Positions 17,425-26,582 of a stretch of 64,000 nucleotides of DNA are shown here, one piece after another (positions within the stretch are counted from its first letter, which is position 1; each line of letters begins with the position of its first letter). Both the position numbers and the translations under genes were made by a program. A model generated the notes under the pieces. It worked only from the letters and a program-made list of their open reading frames with translations, searched no databases and was not told the DNA's origin. Source of the stretch: Mesorhizobium sp. AR02 (GTDB lineage: Bacteria; Pseudomonadota; Alphaproteobacteria; Rhizobiales; Rhizobiaceae); contig NZ_CP080530.1 of NCBI RefSeq assembly GCF_024746835.1, positions 806,001 through 870,000 on the forward strand. Reading direction: 5' to 3'.

Positions 17425-18757
17425 CGATTCCGTGGTCATTGACATCCGGACCCGTTCCGTCGGTCACTGCCTTGCTCCGCAGCCAGCCCAGCAGAAACTC
17501 GGTTGCCTTTCCCCTGATGATGCATGGCACGCCTTGCTCCTCTTCGGCGACGGTGGGCAGCAAATGCAGGCGCACCAGTTCCCTGATGTCAGCGGAAGAG
17601 ACTCCGAGTTCCTGTCCGACCTCCCGGACGCTCTCCCCCGACCGAATGTCGGAGGCAAGCCGATAGACAGTATGGGGATCGAGGCTTTTGGGCTTGGGCA
17701 AAACGGCCTCGCGCCGGCGCACCTCTATCTGACGCAGGATCAACCGCAGCCGTCTCTCCGGAATGCCGCACTGTTCGGCGGCCTCGGCGTATGTGAAATG
17801 ACCATGGGGCACATACGACGGCTCCTGCTCCTTGGGTGGCCGTTCATGCATGCAGTCGCTCAGGTGCCAGGACACGTTACCGTCAACGCCGTCGGGCTGC
17901 CCGTGCACCAGCCAGTATCTGAACTCGTCTGAATACACTGGGGCAGGCGGCTGCTTCGGGCGCTCGGCCTCGATGCGCTCAAGCAGAGTCTGGAAACTGT
18001 CGGGCAGGCCCAGAACCATGGCCAGGCCCGCGTTCATCACCTTCCGGACTCCGTTTTTCCGGGTCATCGGATGCACGGTCTGGAACGGATCGAGCGCGAA
18101 CTTGCCGATCTCGCGGCATGTCTCGACGGCTTCGTCCATCGGCACGCGGTCGAGGAACGACGGCGCGGAGGCGGGCGCGCCGTCCATGCGCGCGCTGACA
18201 TAGGCATCGAAGGCGCATTCCTCAACCGGAACCTCTTCCGTCCTCGTATAGGCCAACTCCCTGCCGCAGGCGCAGAAATAGAAGCTCGGGGAATTGTGCC
18301 ACGTGAGCCTGACGCCGCACTGGCAGGCATCGAGGAGGGCGCACCGGTGCTCCGGACACGTCGTCACGAAGCCGACGTCCCACCATGCGTGATGGGTTCC
18401 GGAATCCCGGAGGCAGTGCGGGCACCATCGGCGGCTGCCAAAACGGACGTCGCGCTTCCGGAAGCGCTGGCCAAGCAGGTGAATCCAGCCTGCGTCCACG
18501 CGCGGAGAAGCGTGCTCGAGGACTGACAGGTCGGCAGCGCAGAGCCGGGCAACGTCTTCCACCGGGAGATTGAATACCTGTTGGCTGCCTGGAACGCCGA
18601 TCTCCCGGCAGAAGCGGCTGAAATCCCCGCGAAGGTTCCGTTCTACCGTCCTGCCAAGCAGGCCCTGTTTGGGTTCCGTGGCGACGTGCCGGACCGAAAG
18701 CGGGAATGCCTCCATCTGGGCGAAGGTTTCGACGGGGAGGTCCAGCCGACCGTTCAT
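17425..18757 (-). pseudogene. tniQ: TniQ target-selection protein, C-terminus displaced by IS21
   Basis: About 440 residues of a TniQ/TnsD-family protein. The N-terminal TniQ domain has zinc-binding pairs: RWCPHCLRDSGTHH, then TTCPEHRCALLDACQCG and YFCACG. A helix-turn-helix-like region follows (FTYAEAAEQCGIPERRLRLIL). TniQ directs insertion-site choice with the TnsC ATPase. The ATG at 18757 overlaps the tnsC stop. The open frame runs into IS21 DNA and stops at 17309, replacing the true C-terminus at 14794-14961. A shortened protein could still be made. Confidence 0.85.
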
Positions 18758-19803
18758 GCCGCCTCCTTCGCCTTCTTCGGCCTGTTTTCCCGCAAGCCCA
18801 GGCGTTCGTCCTCCTCGAGGAAACGCTTCCCGTCGTAGTCCTCGGGGAACGAAACGGACGACACCTTGCCGACGTATGGGTTTCCCTTCGTGCCGATCGG
18901 CTTCATGACGTCGAATGCCGCCTCGAAGTGCCGCGGCAGGAGCGCTGTGGACTCCATGGTCAGCGCGACCTCCAGCGCCTTGAACGTGAGGATGCTCGAA
19001 AGGCCCGCGAGACCCCCGGTAGCGCGGCAGGTACGCTCCGCCATGTCCATGTCGTCGAGCGCTGGCCGCCTGTGGAAGTAGTCGATCTCGTCCGCCAAGG
19101 TGCCGAGAAAATGCACGAACTCGGTCTGCTCGGCGTCGACGTTCCAGTCATAGCCTTTCATCTCGAAACGGCTGAACGTGCGCCGCAGCAGCTGGTGGTT
19201 GGATTCCAGCACCAGAAGGGAGCTCGCCAGTCCGCCGAAGACCATCTGGCAGCAGTTCCAGTTGGCCAGTTCCTTTAGCACGTCCGCTGCCAGGAACTGG
19301 GTCCTGTTGCTGCGGTTGTCGACCATGTGGTTGAACTCGTCGAGGATCATCAGTTCGACGCGCTGCTCCTTCAGATGCCAGGCGATGTCGAGCGAAAGCT
19401 CGTCGGACGTCCGGCGCTTGTCGACAGGAATGCCGAGGGCCGCCATGATGCGGCGCTGAAGCGCATACTTGTCAGCGCCGGGCGGAACGTGAACGTAGAG
19501 AACCCGGCGGTGCATGCCGGATTCGTCCCGCACGGCCGGGTACTGTTTCGCGTAGTAGCGCAGCGTCTTCGACTTGCCTGAACCGGAGCGTCCCGTGAAC
19601 ATCAGCGCCGTCCCCTCTGCGCTGGGCGAGGGGGTGAAAGCCATATGCTCCGTCAAGGCCGCCTGCAGCCCCTTCTTGAAGCGCCGATGAGGCACCAGCA
19701 TCTTGCGCATCCGGATCCTGGCCTGCGCGACCTTGCTGGCCATTCCTGCGTCGACATATGCGGCGATCCCCTGCGGGACTAAAAACGATGCGGTCTCAGT
19801 CAT
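18754..19803 (-). CDS. tniB: TnsC/TniB AAA+ transposition regulator
   Basis: A 349-aa AAA+ ATPase. Walker A GRSGSGKS at residues 71-78, Walker B VELMILDEFNHMVD, and downstream FGGLASSLLVLESN and RRTFSRFEMKGY. It belongs to the TniB/TnsC family, which polymerises on target DNA and bridges TniQ to the transposase. The gene overlaps tnsB by 8 bp and tniQ by 4 bp, so the four genes appear to be one operon transcribed leftwards. Confidence 0.9.
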   Translation of the reverse strand: MTETASFLVPQGIAAYVDAGMASKVAQARIRMRKMLVPHRRFKKGLQAALTEHMAFTPSPSAEGTALMFTGRSGSGKSKTLRYYAKQYPAVRDESGMHRRVLYVHVPPGADKYALQRRIMAALGIPVDKRRTSDELSLDIAWHLKEQRVELMILDEFNHMVDNRSNRTQFLAADVLKELANWNCCQMVFGGLASSLLVLESNHQLLRRTFSRFEMKGYDWNVDAEQTEFVHFLGTLADEIDYFHRRPALDDMDMAERTCRATGGLAGLSSILTFKALEVALTMESTALLPRHFEAAFDVMKPIGTKGNPYVGKVSSVSFPEDYDGKRFLEEDERLGLRENRPKKAKEAA

Positions 19804-22054
19804 CGTGGATCACTCCGAGGTTCAGCCGGCCGATCCTGGCTTCGGCGGCGAGCATGCGGGTGCCCAGAGGCTCCATCGGTTCCGCGACGGCTTCGTCGGG
19901 CGTCTCCGTGGACGGCGGGGGCGAGATCTTTTTCCGGACCATGGGTTCGCTGGCTTCGGCGCTGTCGTCGGCGATCGGCTCCTCGTCCACCAGCGCGAGG
20001 AACCGTTTCGAGGCTTCGGCGTCGTCGATGTCCTCGGGATTATTGAGATAGGCGCGGTTGACGTTCAGGTGGCGCGCCAGCTTGACTGCGCCGCCGCTCG
20101 CATTCCGTTCGCCGATCATTTCCTTGGCCATCCTGGCGAGGTCGAGCTTGGCTTCCATGAGCTGGGTCATTGAAAGAATCCTGTGTTTCGATTTCGCCCG
20201 CGCGTGGGCCTTGATGACGATGTGCTGGTATTCGCTGAGGCCCTTCGCGTATTTCATCTGCTTGCAGAAGGCCGGCACGGCGATGGTCTTGCCCGGCGAC
20301 AGGGGGTCTTCGGCCAGCGCCCAGACCACCGAGATGTCGGGCGAATCGTACTTGATCTCGACGCCGTGCATGATCCCGTCGATGCCCGCGCCGCGTTCCC
20401 GCAGGGCGCCGAGCGCGTCCGAATTGTATTCGAGGCCGAACATCCTGATCCCGTTCGCGTTGATGACGCGGGAGGGCTCGTACTTGCCGACGAGAAGGTC
20501 GATTTCCCGTTTCGGCCGGGGAGGCGGGACGAACCTCTGGGCCGTCTTGATCTCCCATGCCTCCTGCGGGGGCATCCCGATGCCGCTGTGGTGCGTCTGG
20601 TGGTAGACCTCGACGATCCAGAACGTCAGCAGCAGCCTGAGTTCCCTCAGCGTGATCACGACCGGATCCCTGCGGCCCTTCTTTCCGGACTTGGAGAGCG
20701 CGTCGACGAGGGCCTTCGGCAGCAGTCCGATCGACCTTCCGAAGGCGCTGCGTTTCAAGGTGCCGAAGAAGCGCTCGATATGGCCCTTCATCTGGGGAGC
20801 CGCGGGCGGGAGGACCGTCAGGGATGTCCCGCATCGGTAGGCGTTGTCCCTTGTGTGCCCGCTGATGAAACCTCCGCCCTGGTCGCACTTCAGTTCGCTG
20901 AAGGTGCCGAACATCGGGTATCGGTTCCTGATGATCGGCGTGCCGTCCGGATGGTTGCCGACCCACGACAGGTCCTTCGGCAGGATGGCGTGCCTCAGAC
21001 ACCTTCCGACGGAATCGCTGCTCGGCGGCATGAAGCCGATCTCGAAGCCGGGGATGCACCTGGTGGCGACGTCGATGATGGCCGTGAAATGCGGGTAGCC
21101 GAGCGGGAACCAATTTTCATCGTCCACCACGAAGAGCCTCGACAGGTGGCAGTCGTCGGTCTCCCCCAGCGCAAGCGCGCGTGTCTCCACGGGACCGGCT
21201 GCGACCACGCGGAAGCCCTTCTTGCCTTCTTCGGGACCGAGGATCCGGATCGCCCTGTCGATGGCCGAGCGTTTTTTGATCGCCCGGCGGATTATCGCGT
21301 AGCTAACCAGCTCTTCCCAGCGGATGCCGCCGTCTTCGCGGCGCGGGATCATCGAAACCTGTTCCACGGTCCCGTCCGGCATCCTCTTCCCGCGCGTGTA
21401 GTCCGACAGGTCGGTCGGAAGGTTCATCCTTGCGATGGAGATCGCCTCGGTCTGGACGTCGGGCAGGGAGCCGCGGCCGTTGTATTTGTTGTCGATCGCG
21501 AGCTCGATGGCTTCATAGACGAAGTCGGGCTTGCGCTGTTCGCGGTTTCCTTTCCAGCCATGGCGGGGATAGAGCGCGGCCGTGCTGCACCCGGTGATCC
21601 TGTAGTCTTTGTAGTGGCGCTCGACCGAGGCGCCGAGCACCGGATCGACGCCCTCCGGCGGAGGGATGCTTGCCGCGATCCGCGCGAACAGCTTCCGTCT
21701 CTGCTTGAAGCCCTCCGGATTCGAGCGAAGCTCTTCTTCGATCGCGTCGACGATGCGCTGGCGGTATGCCGCGACCATCTCGTCACGGTCGGAAACCTTG
21801 GTCGTGTCGACCGACGCGAGATGGGCATTGCTGTCGTCCAGCAGTTCGTTGTCGGCGCCTTCCCGGAAGGACCCGTCCAGATATCCGGCCTCGATCTGGC
21901 GGTCGCTCACAGGAAACGGGATCGTGGGTCCGCTGTCTCGGCCTGCGATCGGGCGGAGCCAATAGCCGCTCCGGTCCGGAGTGCGGCCGTCGATCATCCC
22001 CGCGATGTCGTTGTATGTGACAAGAGTGCCTCGAGGCAGCAGTACAGCGGTCAT
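19796..22054 (-). CDS. tniA: TnsB/TniA DDE transposase
   Basis: A 752-aa integrase-fold transposase. N-terminal DNA-binding domains precede the rve core with Asp in TAIIDVATRCIPGF, Asp in ELKCDQGGGFISG and Glu in KGHIERFFGTLKRS. A Mu/TnsB-type C-terminal barrel follows, and the acidic, proline-rich tail probably contacts the AAA+ partner. It binds the end repeats and joins 3' ends to target DNA. The start overlaps the tnsA stop (ATGA). The presence of tnsA makes this a Tn7-type, cut-and-paste arrangement rather than plain Tn5053. Confidence 0.9.
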   Translation of the reverse strand: MTAVLLPRGTLVTYNDIAGMIDGRTPDRSGYWLRPIAGRDSGPTIPFPVSDRQIEAGYLDGSFREGADNELLDDSNAHLASVDTTKVSDRDEMVAAYRQRIVDAIEEELRSNPEGFKQRRKLFARIAASIPPPEGVDPVLGASVERHYKDYRITGCSTAALYPRHGWKGNREQRKPDFVYEAIELAIDNKYNGRGSLPDVQTEAISIARMNLPTDLSDYTRGKRMPDGTVEQVSMIPRREDGGIRWEELVSYAIIRRAIKKRSAIDRAIRILGPEEGKKGFRVVAAGPVETRALALGETDDCHLSRLFVVDDENWFPLGYPHFTAIIDVATRCIPGFEIGFMPPSSDSVGRCLRHAILPKDLSWVGNHPDGTPIIRNRYPMFGTFSELKCDQGGGFISGHTRDNAYRCGTSLTVLPPAAPQMKGHIERFFGTLKRSAFGRSIGLLPKALVDALSKSGKKGRRDPVVITLRELRLLLTFWIVEVYHQTHHSGIGMPPQEAWEIKTAQRFVPPPRPKREIDLLVGKYEPSRVINANGIRMFGLEYNSDALGALRERGAGIDGIMHGVEIKYDSPDISVVWALAEDPLSPGKTIAVPAFCKQMKYAKGLSEYQHIVIKAHARAKSKHRILSMTQLMEAKLDLARMAKEMIGERNASGGAVKLARHLNVNRAYLNNPEDIDDAEASKRFLALVDEEPIADDSAEASEPMVRKKISPPPSTETPDEAVAEPMEPLGTRMLAAEARIGRLNLGVIHDD

Positions 22055-22734
22055 GGCAGCGGCCTCCGCACCATGCTGGCATGGGAGAACTCCGTGCCCA
22101 TGTCGATCTTGAGAACTCCCCGCCAGACGAGGTTGAGGATCGCTGCAAATGCCTCCCCGACGGGAATGCGCGACCGCATGGCGATCCCGCTTACGGTGTC
22201 CGATCCGACTGCGGGAGTCGCCGTGAAAACCCGACTGTCCTCTCCGTCCGGAAAGACGAGCCCGGAACAGGAATTGACGTCTTTGGAGTTGCCCAGCCGT
22301 GGCTGGATCTTGAGTTCGTTACGCGGAACCGTCCTGTACGAGGTTCCCGAGCGCGCGAGAGAGCGGGCGAGAGCCTTGGCGCGCAGCTGCGACATCGGCG
22401 ACTGGAAGGCCGCCGGCGATTCAATGTCGAACAGCCCGCAGCCATGGTCGGTCCAGACACCGAAGTCTGGCGTGTGCTCGATCCATTTGCTTCCGTCGAA
22501 CCATTCCAGCGTCTCTGGCCGGGCGCGGATCGACGACACGGTCGGATTGACCTCCGCGAGCGTCAGGAACTGGTGCTGTTCGAAGCCCCAATAGCTGACA
22601 CAGTAGCCGCTCCTGTAAGACGGGAACCCGCTGGCGATTGTCCATCGACCCTTCGGTTTCGTGTGGGCGAGCGGGGGCTCGGGGTTACGATAGGGGATGT
22701 TGGTGCGATGCTGTCCAGACGGACGATTGCTCAT
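22051..22734 (-). CDS. tnsA: TnsA-like endonuclease
   Basis: A 227-aa protein with TnsA-type layout: N-terminal PD-(D/E)xK nuclease core with FEQHQF (Glu about 52), EHTPDFGVW (Asp 90) and LFDIESPAAF (about 101-110), then a C-terminal winged-helix-like region (LNLVWRGVLKIDM). TnsA cuts 5' ends so the element leaves by cut and paste. The third motif would normally be E/Q-x-K; here it reads D-I-E-S with no lysine, so activity is uncertain. It is the first gene of the transposition operon and lies nearest the right end. Confidence 0.75.
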   Translation of the reverse strand: MSNRPSGQHRTNIPYRNPEPPLAHTKPKGRWTIASGFPSYRSGYCVSYWGFEQHQFLTLAEVNPTVSSIRARPETLEWFDGSKWIEHTPDFGVWTDHGCGLFDIESPAAFQSPMSQLRAKALARSLARSGTSYRTVPRNELKIQPRLGNSKDVNSCSGLVFPDGEDSRVFTATPAVGSDTVSGIAMRSRIPVGEAFAAILNLVWRGVLKIDMGTEFSHASMVRRPLP

Positions 22735-23841
22735 GACACTACTCCACCGCTCGCCAACCGCACGGTCGGACGACGGTAAAATCTCGGAAGGATGACCTTG
22801 TCCCCTGGAAACGTCCGCGCGCTATCAGATGGCTCGGATGTGTCGGAGCAGGACTCAGGCTATGTCGTGGAGGCGCACTCCTGCGCGACGGCTGAAAAGC
22901 GCGTTGGCGCTAAGCTATCGAAGTCCGTATTCGAAAGGACAGCATCGAGGTCCGTTCATGTATCCGCCGGGCGCAGCCCAAATGGGGAGTGGGATCTGTG
23001 AGGCCTGAACGAATACGGAACGCACTTTCCGGAGTCAACCAGGTCCGCGGCTTTCGCCGGTGATTGGTTAACCTCTTTGCGGTAGGAGTGTCTTTGCGTG
23101 CTATTACATGGCGTGCCTCCTTTTCTCTCTCTATCTTTTCTGGTGGGTGACGGGAGATTGGGCCCTGTCTGCTAACAGGACCTGGAGTGGGTCACCGATG
23201 AGGTGACCCACTCCACCTGGGCGATAGCCTAGGTGGGAAGTGCGGAGAGGCTTCTTCTCGGAGCGACCTCACGCCAGTCCTCCGGCCCGTGAGGGGAAGC
23301 CCGACAGGGCGAGGGCGCTTGCGCCGGATGGATGGCGGCAGTTCAGTTTTCTGGATTGCCATGTCGTCGACCTGCAATGCTGGGGCACCGGAGCAAGGAT
23401 TCCTTTTTGAATCCTGCAGCAGGACATCACGAAATTCCTAACAAATTGTCGCCAGCGACATGGGGCGGAATTGTCAACTATTTGAAATTGCTATGAGTTT
23501 CACATACCAGTAGGCTGATTGCCTAGGGAGCTATGAGCCTCATAGTTTCGAGCCGCATCGCCTGGATTGACTGCTTCGGCATGGACAAGTGGGACGTTCG
23601 GGGTCGAATGAATTTCAGAGGCGAGATCAGGTGACGATGATCAATGCGGGCTCTGAAGCAGTTCGGCGGCACCTGCGCTTCGCTTGAGGCGAAACGGCAA
23701 GGTCCGGCATTCTGTTCGAATTCACGGTAGCGGGAACCGATGCCCAGCTCGAAAGCGATTGCGGGCGTGCGTGATGCACGCAGTTGAGGACAGCAGCACA
23801 TCATTGCCTCGTTGTCGTGTACCGCTAACGCACCTCGCTAA
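22735..23841. other. Transposon right-side region without a supported gene
   Basis: About 1.1 kb between tnsA and the IS1380 copy. Short frames exist but none has recognisable motifs or convincing start sites. It holds a strong hairpin at 23183-23215 and a smaller one at 23396-23415 (AGGATTC-CTTTTT-GAATCCT). The tnsA promoter should lie here. Confidence 0.5.
23183..23215. repeat. 14-bp perfect hairpin, function unknown
   Basis: TGGAGTGGGTCACC (23183-23196) is followed by a 5-base loop and its exact complement GGTGACCCACTCCA. There is no following T tract, so it is not a typical terminator. It could be a protein-binding palindrome or RNA structure. Confidence 0.6.
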
Positions 23842-25459
23842 CCCGTCCTATTCATGACGGATCTGGGTTTGTTTGCCGCTGAGCGGCGGACAGGTGGCGG
23901 CTCGGCGTCTTTTTCACCGCGGCTGTGTCTGGACTTGTGAACGCGCTGGAGGGTGGAAGCTGTGTGGTTTCGGCGGGGCCTGCTGCCCCGGCGGTCATGG
24001 TCCTGTTGGTAGCAGATTGCTGGCGATCGCCCGGAACAGACTTGCCTCGGGACAGGCGGCGGCGAAGGCCAGGCGGATGCGCGAGACGGTTTCGATGACG
24101 CGGGCGCCGAGCTTGAGCAGCCTGAGCCGCAGCGTAGCGAACTCGGCGTTGCGCAGATGATGGGTCGTTGGCACCGCCTCGCGCAGGGTGAGCATCAACC
24201 AGTATGCGGCGGTGTGCAGGACAAGACGGACCTGGTTGGCAATCGGTGAGCGGCAGGAGGTTCGGTCGGATGCGAGCTGGCTCTTGTGCATCTTGATCAG
24301 GTTTTCGGCCTGGCCGCGGGCGCAGTAGATCACGTCGTAGATGTGCTCGGCGGAGCCTTTGTCGAGATTGGTGACGACGAAGCGGATGTCGAGGCCGAGG
24401 GTGGTTGCCTCGATGCGAGCGCAGGTGCGGCGTTCGGCCTTCCAGGACTTCGCCTTGTAGCGGGTCTCGGCATAGCCGCGCAGCACAGGCTTGCGCTCGA
24501 GCGCGCGGCGGGTGCGGATGTCGTCGGCGCTCTCGTCGACGAGCCGCTGCAGAACCTTGTTGCCGGGTAGGCCGAAGAGGTAGTCGATCGCATTGTTCTC
24601 GCACCAGGCCATGACTTGCGCCCGGCCGTAATGGCTGTCGCCACGGATCAGGATGCGGGTGGTCGGCCAGCGGGCGCGGATGCGGCGCACGAGACGGCGC
24701 AGATGGCCGCGGATCTCCTTGCCCGCCGGGGTCTTGCCAGGACGCAGGATCATGGCGACCGGGCGTCCTGTCGCGGCGTCGTAGATGTGGATCGGCAGGA
24801 AGCAACGCTCGTCGTAGTGGGCGTTGAAGAGCGAGAGCTGCTGATGGCCGTGAACGACATCCAGCGTATCATCGATGTCGAGCGTGACGCTTGCGGGCGG
24901 CGCGGCATAGCTCGACAGCCAGAGATCGACCAGCACCCAGCTGAGCCGGATGACGGTGCGCAGGTCAGGCAGGTTCTCCAGCCGCGAGCAGGTCGGCTGC
25001 GAGCACAGATCAATCCCGCTGTCGGGCAGCCGCCCGCAGGCGAGCTTGAAGGCCGGGTCGGTACGCAGTCGGTCGAGATCATTGGCGTCCTCGTAGCCGC
25101 ACGCGATCGCAAAGATGCGGGCGCGCAGAATGTCGGCCATGGCGTGCGTCACCCGCTCTGGATCGCGCCGATCGTGGATCACCGCGGCCAGCCTGTCGGC
25201 CAGTTGCAGGCGACGCTCGGCTGCGGCCAGAAGCATGACGCCGCCATCCGAGGTGATGCGGCCGCCGTCAAACGCAGCTGTGATCTTCTTGCGTCCGACG
25301 GCTGGAAAAGACAGCGGCAGCAACGTATTCTCGGTCATGGCGGGTGTGGCTCGCGAAATGAGGTGGAAGGGTTGGCCTAAGCAACCGAATCCTACGCCAA
25401 ATCAACCGCTTAAGCTACATCCGCCAGCCTCAAAAGCCCATCGTCGTGCATAAGACGGG
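23842..25459 (-). mobile_element. IS1380-family element, copy 1
   Basis: A 1,618-bp element with ends CCCGTC...GACGGG and a 4-bp target duplication CTAA (23838-23841 and 25460-25463). Same length and same encoded protein as copy 2 at 50569-52186, in opposite orientation. It lies inside the Tn7-like transposon, 116 bp from its right end. Confidence 0.92.
23995..25338 (-). CDS. IS1380-family transposase
   Basis: A 447-aa DDE transposase of the IS1380 family. First Asp is in VTLDIDDTLDVVHGHQQLSL, then RILIRGDSHYG with the second Asp, and ARGQAENLIKMHKSQL with the catalytic Glu. The length is normal for the family, and the protein matches copy 2 throughout. The start is the ATG at 25338. Confidence 0.93.
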   Translation of the reverse strand: MTENTLLPLSFPAVGRKKITAAFDGGRITSDGGVMLLAAAERRLQLADRLAAVIHDRRDPERVTHAMADILRARIFAIACGYEDANDLDRLRTDPAFKLACGRLPDSGIDLCSQPTCSRLENLPDLRTVIRLSWVLVDLWLSSYAAPPASVTLDIDDTLDVVHGHQQLSLFNAHYDERCFLPIHIYDAATGRPVAMILRPGKTPAGKEIRGHLRRLVRRIRARWPTTRILIRGDSHYGRAQVMAWCENNAIDYLFGLPGNKVLQRLVDESADDIRTRRALERKPVLRGYAETRYKAKSWKAERRTCARIEATTLGLDIRFVVTNLDKGSAEHIYDVIYCARGQAENLIKMHKSQLASDRTSCRSPIANQVRLVLHTAAYWLMLTLREAVPTTHHLRNAEFATLRLRLLKLGARVIETVSRIRLAFAAACPEASLFRAIASNLLPTGP

Positions 25460-25534
25460 CTAATCACCTCAGAACTTAACTGTCGGCCAGCCCGATCGGG
25501 CGAGTGAGGGGCAAGGAGCGGACTGCGGACGAGT

Positions 25535-25575
25535 CAACTTATGGGTTAAAACCGCAACTTATGAGTCAAAAGACA
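25535..25575. repeat. Right end of the Tn7-like transposon
   Basis: Two sites inverted relative to the left end: AACTTATGGGTTA (from 25536) and CAACTTATGAGTCAAAAGACA (last base 25575; motif shown in part as AACTTATGAGTCA). The terminal bases are ACA, followed directly by the target duplication AGTCG. Confidence 0.8.
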
Positions 25576-26217
25576 AGTCGTGCGAAAGACGCCATGCAGT
25601 ACATGTATGTCGCATAACATACATTATGGAACACGAGATTGTGTTGGTAAATCAGTGTGTTATGAAGAAGATCGCTCCAGGACCGCTGATCATCCCTCAT
25701 GAAGTTATACAAATACGCACCGATGAGCAGATCGTCTCTCACCGCCGGCAACCCGCCGCTGCGCTGCGGCCGCGCGATCTACTTTCGGCGCAACGAATGC
25801 TTGAACGAGTTGGCACGAACAGGTTCGGGCCGAACAAGAAATGACCTGCCCGATCGGGCAAGGACTTCTCTCCCTGTGAAAGCTCCGGGGCTTCTCTACG
25901 GCGCGTTTGGATAGCGCGTTCAGCCCCTCCGCTTGGCCGCCCACCAAGTTGGGCGGCGGCCCTTCGGGCTGGGGAACACGCGAGCCGTCGATCGCTGACA
26001 GTGCCGCAAGCGAATGCGTTCCATCAATACTGCGAAGCACCGGCAACCGATTGGGAACACTCATTGGACACGATCGGCGTAGCACGACATTTCAGGCGAA
26101 CAATCACGGCGCAGCTGGTGTATTGAGCCGCACGCATCAGCCGCATGAATCGGTCACGCGTGATCGATTCATCGAAGTCGTTGGACGTTGCTTCCAAAGG
26201 AAGCGAAGATTCCAGCT
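25576..26217. other. Gene-poor stretch right of the transposon
   Basis: No frame in this 640-bp stretch has recognisable motifs. A 72-codon frame from 25626 and overlapping minus-strand frames look like chance frames. GC-rich text near 25930-25980 has short self-complementary runs (GGCCGCCCACC and GGGCGGCGGCCC). Confidence 0.45.
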
Positions 26218-26463
26218 ATGCCGAAACCTGTGACAGAACCGCTTCATCTTCGCCGCATCGATCCCGCTCGCAACATGTCTCGGTTCTATGTGCTGTCCAT
26301 TCAGCCGACATTGTTCGGCGGCGCGTCGCTGGTCCGCAACTGGGGCCGGATCGGCACAAACGGCCAGGTGATGATGGAAACCTTCGATGAGCGCGCGGAT
26401 TCCGACGAAGCGGTCTCCCGGCTCGAGCGCCGCAAACGTAAGCGCGGATATATGGCTCCGTAG
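26218..26463 (+). CDS. WGR-domain protein
   Basis: An 81-aa protein starting MPKPVTEPLHLRRIDPARNM. It is almost entirely one WGR domain: RFYVLSIQPTLFGGASLVRNWGRIGTNGQVM, quoted in parts, with the signature NWGRIG. Single-domain WGR proteins are common on rhizobial plasmids and are presumed to bind nucleic acid; their role is unknown. A longer start at 26188 is possible. It precedes the HU-like gene on the same strand. Confidence 0.8.
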   Translation: MPKPVTEPLHLRRIDPARNMSRFYVLSIQPTLFGGASLVRNWGRIGTNGQVMMETFDERADSDEAVSRLERRKRKRGYMAP

Positions 26464-26582
26464 GAAATCAGGCCGATCGCGCAGTCTTCCGGCATTTTTC
26501 AAGCGTTGCGCACGCGCGGACTACCAACCCCGTGTTGTTGTGAGCCAAACAGTGACCAGCAACAACGCGAGGAGCACGTTCC

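Larger units (their letters stand above)
9611..25575. mobile_element. Tn7-like transposon (TnsA/TnsB/TnsC/TniQ) carrying an ABC-3C system
   Basis: The element is bounded by a 5-bp direct repeat AGTCG (9606-9610 and 25576-25580). The left end reads TGTCCCGTGACCCATAACTT and the right end, on the opposite strand, TGTCTTTTGACTCATAAGTT. Each end has further copies of the TGACTCATAAGTT site. It is about 16 kb long. From the right it encodes tnsA, tnsB, tnsC and tniQ, then cargo: a small gene, a Phd/PemK-like pair and a three-gene ABC-3C set. An IS21 element (14962-17424) splits tniQ and an IS1380 element (23842-25459) lies near the right end. The intact target duplication and complementary ends strongly support the boundaries. 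Confidence 0.9.

Noticed and set aside
20183..22594. An 803-codon plus-strand frame opposite tnsB
   Set aside because: It lies antisense to tnsB, whose DDE residues and overlaps with neighbours are convincing.
9611..25575. CRISPR array or Cas genes associated with the Tn7-like transposon
   Set aside because: No regular direct repeats with spacers and no Cas-like proteins were seen; the repeats at the ends are TnsB-type sites.
9611..25575. A composite transposon made by the two IS1380 copies or by IS21
   Set aside because: The IS1380 copies have their own different duplications, while the 9611-25575 ends share AGTCG and matching TGTC sites.
25626..25844. A 72-codon plus-strand frame right of the transposon
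   Set aside because: No motif, no clear ribosome site, and overlapping frames of similar quality on the other strand.
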